From CAYJAD01 sp964371195 (GTDB lineage: Bacteria > Desulfobacterota > Desulfovibrionia > Desulfovibrionales > Desulfovibrionaceae), in contig CAYJLD010000001.1 in NCBI GenBank assembly GCA_964371195.1, forward strand, positions 1 to 64,000: a stretch of 64,000 bases of DNA. Direction: 5' to 3'. Below are positions 50,621-59,930 of this stretch, one piece after another. The notes under the pieces are model-generated. The model saw only the letters and a list, made by a program, of their open reading frames with translations. It had not been told where the DNA came from and searched no databases. Position 1 is the first letter of the stretch. Each line of letters starts with the position of its first letter. The position numbers and the translations under genes are program-made.

Positions 50621-52003
50621 ATGCCAAAAAACAATGCTAAAAGCACTTTGATTGTCGTATGTGCGGCACAATTTTTCTTACCATTTATGATGGCAGGTGT
50701 TAGCTCTGTTTTGCCACCAATTGGCGTAGATACCAATGCCAGCGCTAAAGAACTTAGCATGCTTACCACCTTCTATGCCTTAGGGCTTGCAACATTTCAG
50801 CTTACCACCGGACGCATGGGTGACATTTGGGGCCGTAAACGCATTTTTCTTTGCGGTTTAGGTATTTTTTCTATAACTAGCGTCTTGCTTGGCCTCAGTA
50901 ATGATATTTTTTTCATGCAGATTTTGCGCTTTGCACAAGGGGCTGGCGCTGCCATGTTTGCAGCCAGTGGTTTAGCAATTTTGGCCACTGTAGCTCCAGA
51001 TGGTAAACGTGGGCAATATATAGGTTTTTCTACGGCAGTGGTTTATGCTGGTATTGCTTGTGGCCCACCTGTGGCAGGTTTTATTGCTGGTAGTATTGGC
51101 TGGCGATGGATTTTCTTAAGCAATGCCATAGGTGCTTTTGCAGCATGGGCCCTCATGTTTTTTAGAGTGCGTGAGGAGTGGTATGCAGGTAAGGGTGAAC
51201 CATTCAACTGGCGTGGAGGACTTTTGTATGGTGTAGGCATGGCTACACTTGCCGTTGGCAGTACCATTTTGCAAAAATTTACATTAAATGGAACTTTACT
51301 ATTAATCATTGGTATTAGTTTATTAATTTTGTATGTCAAACTTGAATCACGTACTAAATACCCTTTACTGGACATAAATCTACTTTTAAAAAATAGAGTC
51401 TTTGCTCTATCATCACTGGCAGCATTTGTTAATTATAGTGCTTTATTTGGGATAATTTTATTCTTTGGCCTGTATTTACAGATTGTTAAGGGGATGAGTG
51501 TCAGTGATGCTGGTTTGTTTTTAGCCTTACAATTTGTGGTGCAAACCGCAGCTACACCCTTGGCCTCACGCTTAGCTGATAAACATGGACCAGGACGTAT
51601 AAGTGCTATTGGTATTGGCTTATGTGGTCTTGGCTTATGTGCTTGTGCTTTTCTTGGACGAGACAGTAGTTTAATGTTCTTTGTTCTTGCGCAAATTATC
51701 CTAGGCTTAGGTATGAGTTTTTTTGCCGCGCCCAATACAACTGTTATGCTTGAAAGCGTTGATCGGGATCATGTGGGTCAGGCGGCCAGCTTTGTTGGAA
51801 CCATGCGTACTTGCGGCGCTTTAGTTAATACTACCATTATCAGCATGACGCTTGGTTATTTTTTAGGCAATGCGCCTGTAACTGTTGATAATATTGATGA
51901 ATTTTTAATGAGCATGCGTATAGATTTAGTACTTTTTGGCATATTTAATATAGCTGCTATCGGTTGTGCTCTTGGGCGTGAAAAAGTTAAAATTATTAAA
52001 TAG
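50621..52003 (+). CDS. MFS transporter, DHA2/EmrB-like
   Basis: A 460-residue integral membrane protein with about 14 hydrophobic segments, typical of the DHA2 drug:proton antiporter group. LTTFYALGLATFQLTTGRMGDIWGRKRIFLCGLGIFS contains the MFS motif A (GRMGDIWGRKR) and GIACGPPVAGFIAGSIGWRWIFLSNAIGA the antiporter motif C. It lacks a neighbouring EmrA/TolC partner. The ATG is preceded by an AGG-type site and a C8 tract further up. Substrate unknown; a multidrug or metabolite efflux role is inferred from the family. Confidence 0.88.
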   Translation: MPKNNAKSTLIVVCAAQFFLPFMMAGVSSVLPPIGVDTNASAKELSMLTTFYALGLATFQLTTGRMGDIWGRKRIFLCGLGIFSITSVLLGLSNDIFFMQILRFAQGAGAAMFAASGLAILATVAPDGKRGQYIGFSTAVVYAGIACGPPVAGFIAGSIGWRWIFLSNAIGAFAAWALMFFRVREEWYAGKGEPFNWRGGLLYGVGMATLAVGSTILQKFTLNGTLLLIIGISLLILYVKLESRTKYPLLDINLLLKNRVFALSSLAAFVNYSALFGIILFFGLYLQIVKGMSVSDAGLFLALQFVVQTAATPLASRLADKHGPGRISAIGIGLCGLGLCACAFLGRDSSLMFFVLAQIILGLGMSFFAAPNTTVMLESVDRDHVGQAASFVGTMRTCGALVNTTIISMTLGYFLGNAPVTVDNIDEFLMSMRIDLVLFGIFNIAAIGCALGREKVKIIK

Positions 52004-52085
52004 CAAACCTAAGCATAAATTTTATGCTTGTGTAGTATTATAGTCTTATGAATGCATAAGAAATAATTAAAATAATTTAATCCAA

Positions 52086-52487
52086 TCATTGAGCGCATGC
52101 TAAAAACTGAGCCCAGACTTGGCGTGTGCGTGGTCCATCTCCTTCACAAAGGTAGATATGTTGCCAAGTGCCAAGTTGTATGCGCCCACCTTCAATAATT
52201 AGCATAAGTGATGGCCCAAGCATGCTTGTTTTTATATGTGCATCACTATTACCTTCAGCATGACGAAATGAAGCACTTTGCGGAACTAATTTATTAAAAA
52301 AATTTGTCATGTCAGTAGCAACATCTGGGTCTGCCCCTTCATTTACTGTAAGAGCGCAAGTAGTATGCGGACAATATAGTAATAAAGCTCCGCTATTTAT
52401 GTTTTTTTGTTTAAGCATAGCTTGTACATCATAAGTAATATCTACAAGTTCACTACGTACACGGGTTTTAACACTTATTTTTTCCAT
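52086..52487 (-). CDS. YjbQ/UPF0047 family protein
   Basis: A 133-residue protein from the ATG at 52487, which has GAGGTGAT upstream and gives the canonical MEKISVKTRVRSELVDITYDVQAML. The longest frame to 52625 would overlap the start of selB. Motifs: GALLLYCPHTTCALTVNEGADPDVATDM, FRHAEGNSDAHIKTSMLGPSLMLIIEGGRIQLGTWQHIYLCEGDGPRTR. The family is called secondary thiamine-phosphate synthase enzyme on the basis of weak activity; its true role is unclear. It is divergent from selB with ~100 bases between. Confidence 0.9.
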   Translation of the reverse strand: MEKISVKTRVRSELVDITYDVQAMLKQKNINSGALLLYCPHTTCALTVNEGADPDVATDMTNFFNKLVPQSASFRHAEGNSDAHIKTSMLGPSLMLIIEGGRIQLGTWQHIYLCEGDGPRTRQVWAQFLACAQ

Positions 52488-52586
52488 AACTATCACCTCA
52501 TTTATGCTTGCACCATACTTAAATGAAAAGTATTGTGCAAAGAAAATACTACATGAAGGCTCATGTAAGAGCAAGAGGAGCATATT

Positions 52587-54500
52587 ATGCCATTGGTACT
52601 TGGTACTGCAGGACATATTGACCACGGTAAAACCTCATTGGTGCGCGCCCTAACCGGCATTGATTGTGATAGATTAGAAGAGGAAAAAAGACGTGGAATA
52701 ACCATAGAGCTTGGTTTTGCACATATGCCCTTAGCAAGTGGTGAGCGTTTGGGCATTGTGGATGTGCCTGGGCATGAGCGTTTTGTTAAAAATATGGTGG
52801 CAGGTGCTGCTGGTATTGATTTTGTAATGCTTATAATTGCCGCTGACGAAGGAGTTATGCCTCAAACCCGTGAGCATTTAGAAATTTGTTCTTTGCTTGG
52901 CATTAAGCATGGCTTTGTTGCTTTAACCAAGATAGATATGGTTGATGCAGAATGGATTGATCTTGTAACAGAAGATACAAGGACATTTTTGCAAGGAACA
53001 TTTTTGCAAGATGCTCCAATTTTTCCCGTATCATCCATGACGCGTGAGGGCATTGATAGTATACGTGAACATATAGAGAAATTTGTTAAAGATTTAGACC
53101 CAAGCCGAGAAAGCAACCTCTTCCGTCTGCCGGTGGATCGTATCTTCACCATGAAGGGACATGGCACTGTGGTTACTGGCACCTTAATTGCCGGAGAAGT
53201 GCAAGTGGGTGATGAAGCGGTTTTTATGCCCGATGAAGTAAGCACCAAGGTACGCGGCTTGCAATGGCATAATTCGTCTGCTGATGCGGCAGGAGCTGGA
53301 CAGCGCTGCGCCATTAATGTGCAAAATGTAGAAGTAGGTGAAGTGGAGCGTGGGTCTGTGCTTGCGCATCCTAAAACTTTATTTCCGGCCACGCGCTGGT
53401 TGGTTATGTTACATTGTCTTTCGTCTGCGCCACGGGCTTTACGAGCCAGAACAGAAATTCACTTCCATCATGGTGCGCGTGAGGTGGCGGCAAGATTATA
53501 TTTTTTTGACCGCGATCGCCTTCAACCTGGTGAAAGCGCTTTAACTGAAATACGCTTTACAAGCCCTATGGTTGGGGTATGGGGAGATAGATGCGTAGTT
53601 CGTGCCTATTCACCTTTACGCACCGTAGCAGGCGGAGTGGTGGTGCATCCCATACATACTCAATTACGCCGTAAAGATACTGATTTTGATGAGCGCTTTG
53701 CCTTACTTGGCACTTTGGAAAAATTGCAAAATTTAGATGAGCGTGTGTTGGCACAACTGGCTTTAGCTAGGGAGCATGGTGCAAGCTTTGCTGAGCTTAT
53801 GGTACTTTGCAATGCTCACGATAAAAAACTTGAAAAAGCTTTACAATTGCTTAGTAGTAAGGGCGAGATACTTTGTTTTGATAAGGATGAACGGCTCTGG
53901 ATTCACATTAAAGCTGTAAATCAACTTATGCAGCAATGCTTAGAGCAAGCAGCGGCCTTTCATAAGCGTGACCCCTTAAAAGCTGGTATGGCCCGTGGGG
54001 TGTTATGCCCCAAGCAAAAACCTAAACTTGCGCATCTTATTATTGAGCGTTGCCTTAAGGCCGGTACACTTATGGCCGAAGGTGATAGCTTGCGCTTAAG
54101 CACTCATAAGGTAGAGCTTGACAGCCAAAAAAGTGATTTACGTGAAAGTCTCCTCAAAGCTCATGTTAATGCTAAGTTGACTCCGCCAAATCTTAAAGAA
54201 GTTTTAGAAGAACTTGGTGTTGATGCAAAAAAGGCAGCTCCTGTACTTAAGATTTTGGTTGATGAAAAACTCTTGGTTAAGGTCAAGGATGGCCTTTATT
54301 ATGATGCTAATGTTATCAATGATATTCGTGAGCGAGTAAGGCATTGGTTTGATAATCATGATGATCTTGACCCAGCTGGGCTTAAGGAAATACTGGATGG
54401 TATATCACGTAAATATTTAATTGCATTATTAGAATACATGGATAGAGAACGTATCACCATGCGCGTAGGTGATAAAAGGCAATGGCGCGGTAAAAATTAG
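52587..54500 (+). CDS. selB: Selenocysteine-specific elongation factor SelB
   Basis: A 637-residue GTPase that brings selenocysteyl-tRNA to UGA codons marked by a SECIS element. The GTPase domain is MPLVLGTAGHIDHGKTSLVRALTGIDCDRLEEEKRRGITIELGFAHM, DVPGHERFVKNMVAGAAGID and LTKIDMVD. EF-Tu-like beta-barrels follow (DRIFTMKGHGTVVTGTLIAGEVQVGDEAVF), and the C-terminal ~250 residues form the winged-helix repeats binding SECIS RNA. AGAGGAG precedes the ATG. No selA, selD or tRNA-Sec is in the window. Its presence implies selenoproteins such as formate dehydrogenase in this organism. Confidence 0.94.
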   Translation: MPLVLGTAGHIDHGKTSLVRALTGIDCDRLEEEKRRGITIELGFAHMPLASGERLGIVDVPGHERFVKNMVAGAAGIDFVMLIIAADEGVMPQTREHLEICSLLGIKHGFVALTKIDMVDAEWIDLVTEDTRTFLQGTFLQDAPIFPVSSMTREGIDSIREHIEKFVKDLDPSRESNLFRLPVDRIFTMKGHGTVVTGTLIAGEVQVGDEAVFMPDEVSTKVRGLQWHNSSADAAGAGQRCAINVQNVEVGEVERGSVLAHPKTLFPATRWLVMLHCLSSAPRALRARTEIHFHHGAREVAARLYFFDRDRLQPGESALTEIRFTSPMVGVWGDRCVVRAYSPLRTVAGGVVVHPIHTQLRRKDTDFDERFALLGTLEKLQNLDERVLAQLALAREHGASFAELMVLCNAHDKKLEKALQLLSSKGEILCFDKDERLWIHIKAVNQLMQQCLEQAAAFHKRDPLKAGMARGVLCPKQKPKLAHLIIERCLKAGTLMAEGDSLRLSTHKVELDSQKSDLRESLLKAHVNAKLTPPNLKEVLEELGVDAKKAAPVLKILVDEKLLVKVKDGLYYDANVINDIRERVRHWFDNHDDLDPAGLKEILDGISRKYLIALLEYMDRERITMRVGDKRQWRGKN

Positions 54501-54521
54501 TTTTTGCTCAAGGAGTATGAA

Positions 54522-56231
54522 ATGGCTAAAAATATACTTATAATTGGTGGGGTTGCTTTAGGACCTAAGGCAGCTTGTCGTTGCAAAAGACTTATGCCAG
54601 AGGCTAATGTCATTATGATTGATGAAAATGAACTCATATCTTATGGCGGCTGCGGTATGCCTTTTTATCTTTCAGGAGAAATTAATAATTTAGATGATTT
54701 AAGAGCAACACCCTATCATCGTATTCGTGATAAAAGTTACTTTGATGAGATAAAGGGTGTCGATGTGCGCACCAAGACGCGTGCACTTAGCATTAATCGT
54801 GAGGAAAAAAGTGTGCTGGTTGAGCATGTTGAAACTAAGGAGCAAAGCACATTGCCTTATGATGAGTTGGTTATTGCTACTGGTGCATCGGCGCGAATTC
54901 CTTCTGTGCAAGGTGTTGAATTGAAAAATGTTTATGCTGTAACGCGTCTTGAAACCGTGTATAATATTCGCAAGTCTTGTGAACAAGGACAAATAAAACA
55001 AACTGTTATTATAGGTGGTGGTTTTATTGGTCTTGAATGCGCCGTGGCTTTAGCAGATATGTGGGGAGTTGAAGTTAGCATAGTGGAAATGGGGTCGTCC
55101 TTACTGCCACAAGCTCTTTCTGTCAATTTGGCTGCCATGGCTGAGCAAGATTGTAGTAAAAATGATGTAGCTATTTATACCAATGAAAAACTTGTACGTC
55201 TTGAAGGTGAAAACGGGCAAGTTTGTCGAGTGGTAACTGATAAAAGAACTCTAGATGCCCAAGTAGTTATCATGGCAACTGGATTCGTGCCCAATGGCCA
55301 TTTAGCTAAGGAGGCAGGACTAGAAATAGCACCATTTGGTGGCATTATTGTCAATGAATACATGCAAACTTCCGATGAACATATTTATGCTGGCGGAGAT
55401 TGTGTAGCCATTAAAAATTTAATTACTGATAAATTTGGTTATTTACCCTTAGGCTCTATGGCAAATCGTCAAGGGCGTGTTATTGGGAGTAATTTAGCAG
55501 GCAATAAGGCTAGTTTTGATGGCTTTGTGGGTACTTGGGGGGTAAAGCTTTTTGACTTAACTTTTTGTGGCACTGGTTTAAGTGTAGAGCAGGCTAAAGT
55601 TCAAGGATTTGATGCTATTGGAATACATGTGGAGCAATTGGATCGAGCTCATTTTTATCCTGAAAAACATATGATGAGTCTTGAGCTGGTGGTTGAGCGC
55701 CAAAGTCGTCGTGTGCTAGGTTTACAAGGTGCTTGTGAAGCAGGTGACGCTTTAAAAGCTCGAATTGACGCTGTAGCTGTGGCTTTGCAATTTGCAAAAC
55801 CCACTGTAGATGATATTTCAAATTTAGAAATTGCTTATACTCCACCCATAGCTTCAGCCATGGATGTAGTGAATACTGTGGCCAACGTGGCAGATAATGC
55901 CTTAGCCGGACGATTCATGCCATTAAATACTAATGAATTTAGCTCATTGTGGTCTAATAGGGCTGAAAATGATGTATTCTTTATAGATGTGCGTCCAGCC
56001 GGTTCTGGTAAAGTAATTGCTGAAGAGCATGCAGATTGGCACACCATACCTCTTGAAGATATAGAAAAACGCCTTGATGACATTCCTAAGGACAAACACC
56101 TTGCTCTCATTTGTAATACAGGACTTAGGGCCTATGATGCTATATTAATACTTAAGAAGCATGGATATGAAAATATTTCAAATAGTTTAGGCGGGATGCA
56201 GGCTGGTATTAAACAGGGGTTTAAGCCATAA
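54522..56231 (+). CDS. CoA-disulfide-reductase-like flavoprotein with rhodanese domain
   Basis: A 569-residue fusion. The ATG at 54522 follows AAGGAG by a few bases; a longer frame would begin with TTG at 54504. The FAD domain begins ILIIGGVALGPKAACRCKRL. The redox cysteine is in ISYGGCGMPFYLSGEI. NAD binding is at TVIIGGGFIGLECAVAL and the second FAD motif at EHIYAGGDCVAI. The C-terminal ~100 residues are a rhodanese domain with active-site loop LICNTGLRAYDA. Fusions of this type (CoADR-RHD) reduce CoA disulfides, persulfides or polysulfide, which fits sulfur metabolism. It follows selB by 21 bases and could be co-transcribed. Confidence 0.9.
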   Translation: MAKNILIIGGVALGPKAACRCKRLMPEANVIMIDENELISYGGCGMPFYLSGEINNLDDLRATPYHRIRDKSYFDEIKGVDVRTKTRALSINREEKSVLVEHVETKEQSTLPYDELVIATGASARIPSVQGVELKNVYAVTRLETVYNIRKSCEQGQIKQTVIIGGGFIGLECAVALADMWGVEVSIVEMGSSLLPQALSVNLAAMAEQDCSKNDVAIYTNEKLVRLEGENGQVCRVVTDKRTLDAQVVIMATGFVPNGHLAKEAGLEIAPFGGIIVNEYMQTSDEHIYAGGDCVAIKNLITDKFGYLPLGSMANRQGRVIGSNLAGNKASFDGFVGTWGVKLFDLTFCGTGLSVEQAKVQGFDAIGIHVEQLDRAHFYPEKHMMSLELVVERQSRRVLGLQGACEAGDALKARIDAVAVALQFAKPTVDDISNLEIAYTPPIASAMDVVNTVANVADNALAGRFMPLNTNEFSSLWSNRAENDVFFIDVRPAGSGKVIAEEHADWHTIPLEDIEKRLDDIPKDKHLALICNTGLRAYDAILILKKHGYENISNSLGGMQAGIKQGFKP

Positions 56232-56348
56232 TTTGATGCGCACAATGCTAGGGAGCAAGTTATATTTGTACTCCTTTTGTTTGTAGCCATAAAATTTATC
56301 AGCTAATACTAATGAGTATACACTTGAAAAACTTGTTTTTTGCTACAT

Positions 56349-56394
56349 AAAATTGCCAGAAATTCGCTTTCATGCTCTTGTTTTTGGCAATTTT
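56349..56394. repeat. Dispersed hairpin repeat, copy 2
   Basis: AAAATTGCCAGAAA (about 56349-56362) facing TTTTTGGCAATTTT (56381-56394), with loop core CATGCTCTTG. It matches the element at 59-107 over about 35 positions with few changes, and pairing is maintained in both copies. It lies 117 bases beyond the reductase stop, between convergent genes. Confidence 0.6.
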
Positions 56395-56492
56395 ACTAAC
56401 TCATTTGAACTATGAAACTGTCTTGTTTTAAGTAGTTATCATGTTTTTCAATGTATTGACTTAAGATAGCATTTAATGGTTCAATGTTTATA

Positions 56493-57779
56493 TTAACGTG
56501 CGCTCCAAAGAGCTCGGCCATTTTTTAAGCCTATTCGTCCAAGTGGTAATAATCCATGGGAACTTGAATAATATAAGCCAGTTTCACGGCCTTCAAGGTT
56601 GGTTTTTAAGCTTTGGCCTTGTAGAAGGGCATAAATATCTTGAATATTATCAAGTATAAGAGCGTGGTTTGTGGCTTGGTGTGGCATAAGTGCTGTCATA
56701 TGTGGCAGGAGGCGCACCCTTGACCCAAGCATCTTACCTAAAGCCGGAGCTTGCCAGCGTAAGCAAGAGTTTATTAATGTTGTGGCTAGATGGGGTACAA
56801 AGCGTGCCATATGCCCAAATAATACCACTTGACCTGCTGGCAGCAAATTAATGTCTGTACATGCGCTTTCAAGTATGCTTGGACAAAGCTTGTCAAACGA
56901 CATGTCAGCTGTTTGCAAAGAAGTATGGCTTGTTTTTGCTTTGCGTAACTTAGCAATATAAAATCCTTGAGCCGCAGATAATCTACCATCTACACGCAGG
57001 GTTCCTGCTTTAGAGCTTTGCTCCCACGTAAAACCATCAAAAGGATCTAAGGAAACTAGCTCAAAGCCAAGTTCATCTGTAGCATATGCCACTTGATGTT
57101 CATTTTCATCTATATTAGTAGTGCAAGTTGAATATACAACATGGCCACCAGGGCATAATAGTTCATGAGCTTTTTGTAATAATTTGCGCTGTATATCTAT
57201 GAGAGGGTCAATTTTTTTGCCCTTCCATAAATCTAATACTTGAGGATTTTTTGCCACTGTACCCCAACCAGAACATGGTGGGTCTAGTTGAATATATTTC
57301 CAAGTATTGGGGATTAGAGGTAGTGTTTCTCCGGAATGATTGCAAGTAGCAACATTCAAAAAGCCAAGTTGTTGCATATTCGCTCTAAGTGTGGCGAGGC
57401 GTGCGCTTGATGGCTCATTGCCCAAAACAAAACCATGCTTACCCACAAGCTGAGCTAAAAAACCAGTCTTACTGCCTGGGCTTGCGCACATATCAAGTAC
57501 GGCTATGGGCTCTTTATCTGTATGTTCATGCTGTAAGAGGGCTAGTGGTGGCAGCATGGATGAGCGGTCTTGAATATATATAAGGCCAAAAAATGCTGCA
57601 AGGCTCGAACCCAATGGACGTGGCTCACTAGTAAGAATGCGACACCATGTTGAAAATGGCTCAGCTTCAAAGCAAAAGCCTTCAGCATGTAAAAGGGCTT
57701 CAACAGCACTTAGGTGCTCTTGTGCACAAACAAGCCGAAATGACCTAGCAGAAGTTTTTTCAGATATATTATTTTTCAT
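56493..57779 (-). CDS. RsmB/RsmF-like rRNA (cytosine-C5) methyltransferase
   Basis: A 428-residue SAM-dependent enzyme of the NOL1/NOP2/Sun family. SAM binding is at AVLDMCASPGSKTGFLAQLVG. The two family cysteines are in QLDPPCSGWGTVAKNP (motif VI-like release cysteine) and VVYSTCTTNIDENEHQV (motif IV-like catalytic cysteine region). The C-terminal ~110 residues, with ALMPHQATNHALIL and GRETGLYYSSSHGLLPLGR, resemble the PUA-like RNA-binding tails of RsmF-type enzymes. Which rRNA position is modified cannot be told. It is monocistronic and divergent from the next gene. Confidence 0.88.
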   Translation of the reverse strand: MKNNISEKTSARSFRLVCAQEHLSAVEALLHAEGFCFEAEPFSTWCRILTSEPRPLGSSLAAFFGLIYIQDRSSMLPPLALLQHEHTDKEPIAVLDMCASPGSKTGFLAQLVGKHGFVLGNEPSSARLATLRANMQQLGFLNVATCNHSGETLPLIPNTWKYIQLDPPCSGWGTVAKNPQVLDLWKGKKIDPLIDIQRKLLQKAHELLCPGGHVVYSTCTTNIDENEHQVAYATDELGFELVSLDPFDGFTWEQSSKAGTLRVDGRLSAAQGFYIAKLRKAKTSHTSLQTADMSFDKLCPSILESACTDINLLPAGQVVLFGHMARFVPHLATTLINSCLRWQAPALGKMLGSRVRLLPHMTALMPHQATNHALILDNIQDIYALLQGQSLKTNLEGRETGLYYSSSHGLLPLGRIGLKNGRALWSAR

Positions 57780-57843
57780 GGTGTAAAGTTTTATTAACGT
57801 GGGTGTAGCTTATTATTTTAGTGGATGCAGGTCAATAACTAGG

Positions 57844-57869
57844 CATATATCAATAGCATATATCAATAG
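57844..57869. repeat. Short tandem repeat
   Basis: Two perfect adjacent copies of CATATATCAATAG (57844-57856 and 57857-57869) in the divergent region between the methyltransferase and the FG-GAP protein. A third partial copy may begin with CATCAT. It could affect promoter spacing if the copy number varies. Confidence 0.6.
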
Positions 57870-57972
57870 CATCATCTAGCAAAATATGAGAATATATTAA
57901 CTTGCAACATGTTTGAAATCAGTATATAAATGTCGAGCTTTGGGTAATATTCCCACAATGTAAGGAGTTTTC

Positions 57973-59622
57973 ATGAAATCAATGCTACGAATCGTCATGA
58001 TGGCGTGTTTATTAGTCATTATGGCAATGCCAGCCATGGCTGCTACTAAGACTTTTATGGTAATGCCCTTTAGTGTTAATGGGCCACAAGAGTACAATTA
58101 TTTAGGTAAGGCTGTGCCCTCTACTTTGGCTAGCCGTTTGGCTTGGCCTGGCACTGTAGAGGCTTCTACCAAGGCTGCTCCAAGTAAAGCACCAGCAAAT
58201 CAAGATGCTGTGGCAAAAGCACAAAGTGCTGCCAATGTTGATTATGCTGTCTGGGGTAGTGTGAATATTGTTAATAATAGTGCCACTATTGATGTTAAAG
58301 TGCGCGATAATGCTGGGCGTGAGTGGAGCAGAAGCACACAAAGCCCCATTGGTGAGCTTATAGGTTCAGTACAAGACCTTGCTGATGGCTTAAGCCAGCA
58401 AGTTTTTGGCCGTACTAAGAGTGGTAAAAAAGTTGCTAATCAAATGAACCCTGGCATAGTTGTTAATGAGACTGGCGAACAAGAAGTTTATTTAAATCCT
58501 CAATTCCGCTATCAAGGTGCCGGCGCTGAAGATGGTTCACGCATGCGTAGTAGCCTTTTGCCTTTTGATATGGTGGGCTTTAGTATAGGTGATTTTAGTG
58601 GCAATGGTAAAACTCAAGTTGCTGTATTAGGTGACCATAGACTATATATATATGACTGGAATGGTGGAAAATTAAATCAATTGGTTGAACATACTGTTTC
58701 CATGTCTAATCAGGCTTTTATATTACGTAAAGTTAACCTTGTTCAAGGTAGACCACCACAACTTGTGGTAACAACCTTTAGTGAGTCTGATAACCAACCT
58801 GCATCATATATTTATAGCTTTGATGGTGGAACATTACGTGAATTTGTGCGTCGTAGCTCTTACTTCCTAAATGTTGTGAATATGCCTCCAACCTTCCAGC
58901 CAACCTTGGTTGCACAAGCTTGGGATAGTGTACGTATGTTCCGTCCAGGTGTACACATAGCTAATGTTTCTGGTGATAGAGTAGGTCTTGGTGCTAAAAT
59001 CAAATTGCCTAAGGGTGCCAATGTTTTTAACTTTGGTTATATGCCTGCAAATCCTAAAGATGATGTGGATAAACTCTTGGTCATTGGTGAAAACGAGCGC
59101 ATAACAGTTTACTCCTTGGACGGAGAATCCATGCATCAAACCATGGATAAGTATTCTGGTTCCAGTGTTGGTATGGAGCATTATAAATCCATTGATGGTC
59201 TTGGTGTAGATAAACGCTATCAACTACCAAGTAAATATTTTGCTCCTATGGAATTGCTAGTAGCTGACCTTGAAGGTCGTCATGAATATGTGCTACTAAT
59301 TAATAAACCAGTGTCTACTGCAGCGGAAATTTTTGACCGTTATCGCTTCTACCCTCAAGGTGAAATTCATGCCCTTTACTGGGATGGTGTGGGCCTTGGG
59401 CTTAAGTGGAAGACACGTCGTATTCGTGGTTCTGTAATTGGTGCAGCCCTTGGTGACATTGATAATGATGGAATTTCAGATCTTGTGGTAGGCTTAAATA
59501 CTCACCCAGGTGCACTTGGTGTGAACAAGCGTAAGGGTATAATTACAGCCTATCCATTGGATATTGGCCAGGCTAACCCCAATACAGCTCCTGACATGAG
59601 TGAATTTGAATCTAACCAATAG
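57973..59622 (+). CDS. Exported FG-GAP repeat protein
   Basis: A 549-residue secreted protein with a signal peptide (MLRIVMMACLLVIMAMPAMA). The first ~170 residues form a TolB-N/CsgG-like region (FMVMPFSVNGPQEYNYLGKAVPSTLASRL, VDYAVWGSVNIVNNSATIDVKVRD). The rest is a beta-propeller with FG-GAP/VCBS repeats such as FSIGDFSGNGKTQVAVLGDHRLYIYDW and ALGDIDNDGISDLVVGLNT, the latter with a calcium-loop pattern. TAAGGAG precedes the ATG. A periplasmic or outer-membrane-associated scaffolding role is likely; the exact function is unknown. A strong terminator follows at 59645. Confidence 0.78.
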   Translation: MKSMLRIVMMACLLVIMAMPAMAATKTFMVMPFSVNGPQEYNYLGKAVPSTLASRLAWPGTVEASTKAAPSKAPANQDAVAKAQSAANVDYAVWGSVNIVNNSATIDVKVRDNAGREWSRSTQSPIGELIGSVQDLADGLSQQVFGRTKSGKKVANQMNPGIVVNETGEQEVYLNPQFRYQGAGAEDGSRMRSSLLPFDMVGFSIGDFSGNGKTQVAVLGDHRLYIYDWNGGKLNQLVEHTVSMSNQAFILRKVNLVQGRPPQLVVTTFSESDNQPASYIYSFDGGTLREFVRRSSYFLNVVNMPPTFQPTLVAQAWDSVRMFRPGVHIANVSGDRVGLGAKIKLPKGANVFNFGYMPANPKDDVDKLLVIGENERITVYSLDGESMHQTMDKYSGSSVGMEHYKSIDGLGVDKRYQLPSKYFAPMELLVADLEGRHEYVLLINKPVSTAAEIFDRYRFYPQGEIHALYWDGVGLGLKWKTRRIRGSVIGAALGDIDNDGISDLVVGLNTHPGALGVNKRKGIITAYPLDIGQANPNTAPDMSEFESNQ

Positions 59623-59930
59623 GTTATAATAATATTAAAATGATAGCCTCTGCATCGTCTGATGTAGAGGCTTTTTTTGTGGACGAAAACCATCAGCTAG
59701 GCGGGAGGAGCTGTATATGAATCGCTTACTCAGGGCCGATATTTTGTAACTTTCTTACAGCCATTGCTACCTTAAGTGGATGGAAATTAAGAAATTTTTT
59801 AGCATAAAGTTCAATCTCATCACCTTAATGCTTTAAAGTATCATATTGGGTTTGCGGACTTGCCAATGTTTTGTAGGCCATGCATTTTAATCATCGTGCT
59901 ATGAAGATTTTCTGAAATTAAAATTTAAAA
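59623..59930. other. Intergenic region, no gene
   Basis: About 308 bases between convergent genes, holding the terminator at 59645-59678. Beyond it I see no recognisable gene, repeat or structured RNA. Confidence 0.5.
59645..59678 (+). terminator. Rho-independent terminator
   Basis: AGCCTCT (59645-59651) with an inner CATC (53-56 of this hundred) pairs with GATG and AGAGGCT (59666-59672), followed by seven T. It lies 22 bases past the FG-GAP gene stop. Confidence 0.92.

Noticed and set aside
52502..52756. Minus-strand frame of 84 codons over the selB start
   Set aside because: It is the antisense shadow of a strongly conserved SelB GTPase domain, and the upstream extension of YjbQ (to 52625) overlaps the same region without a ribosome site.
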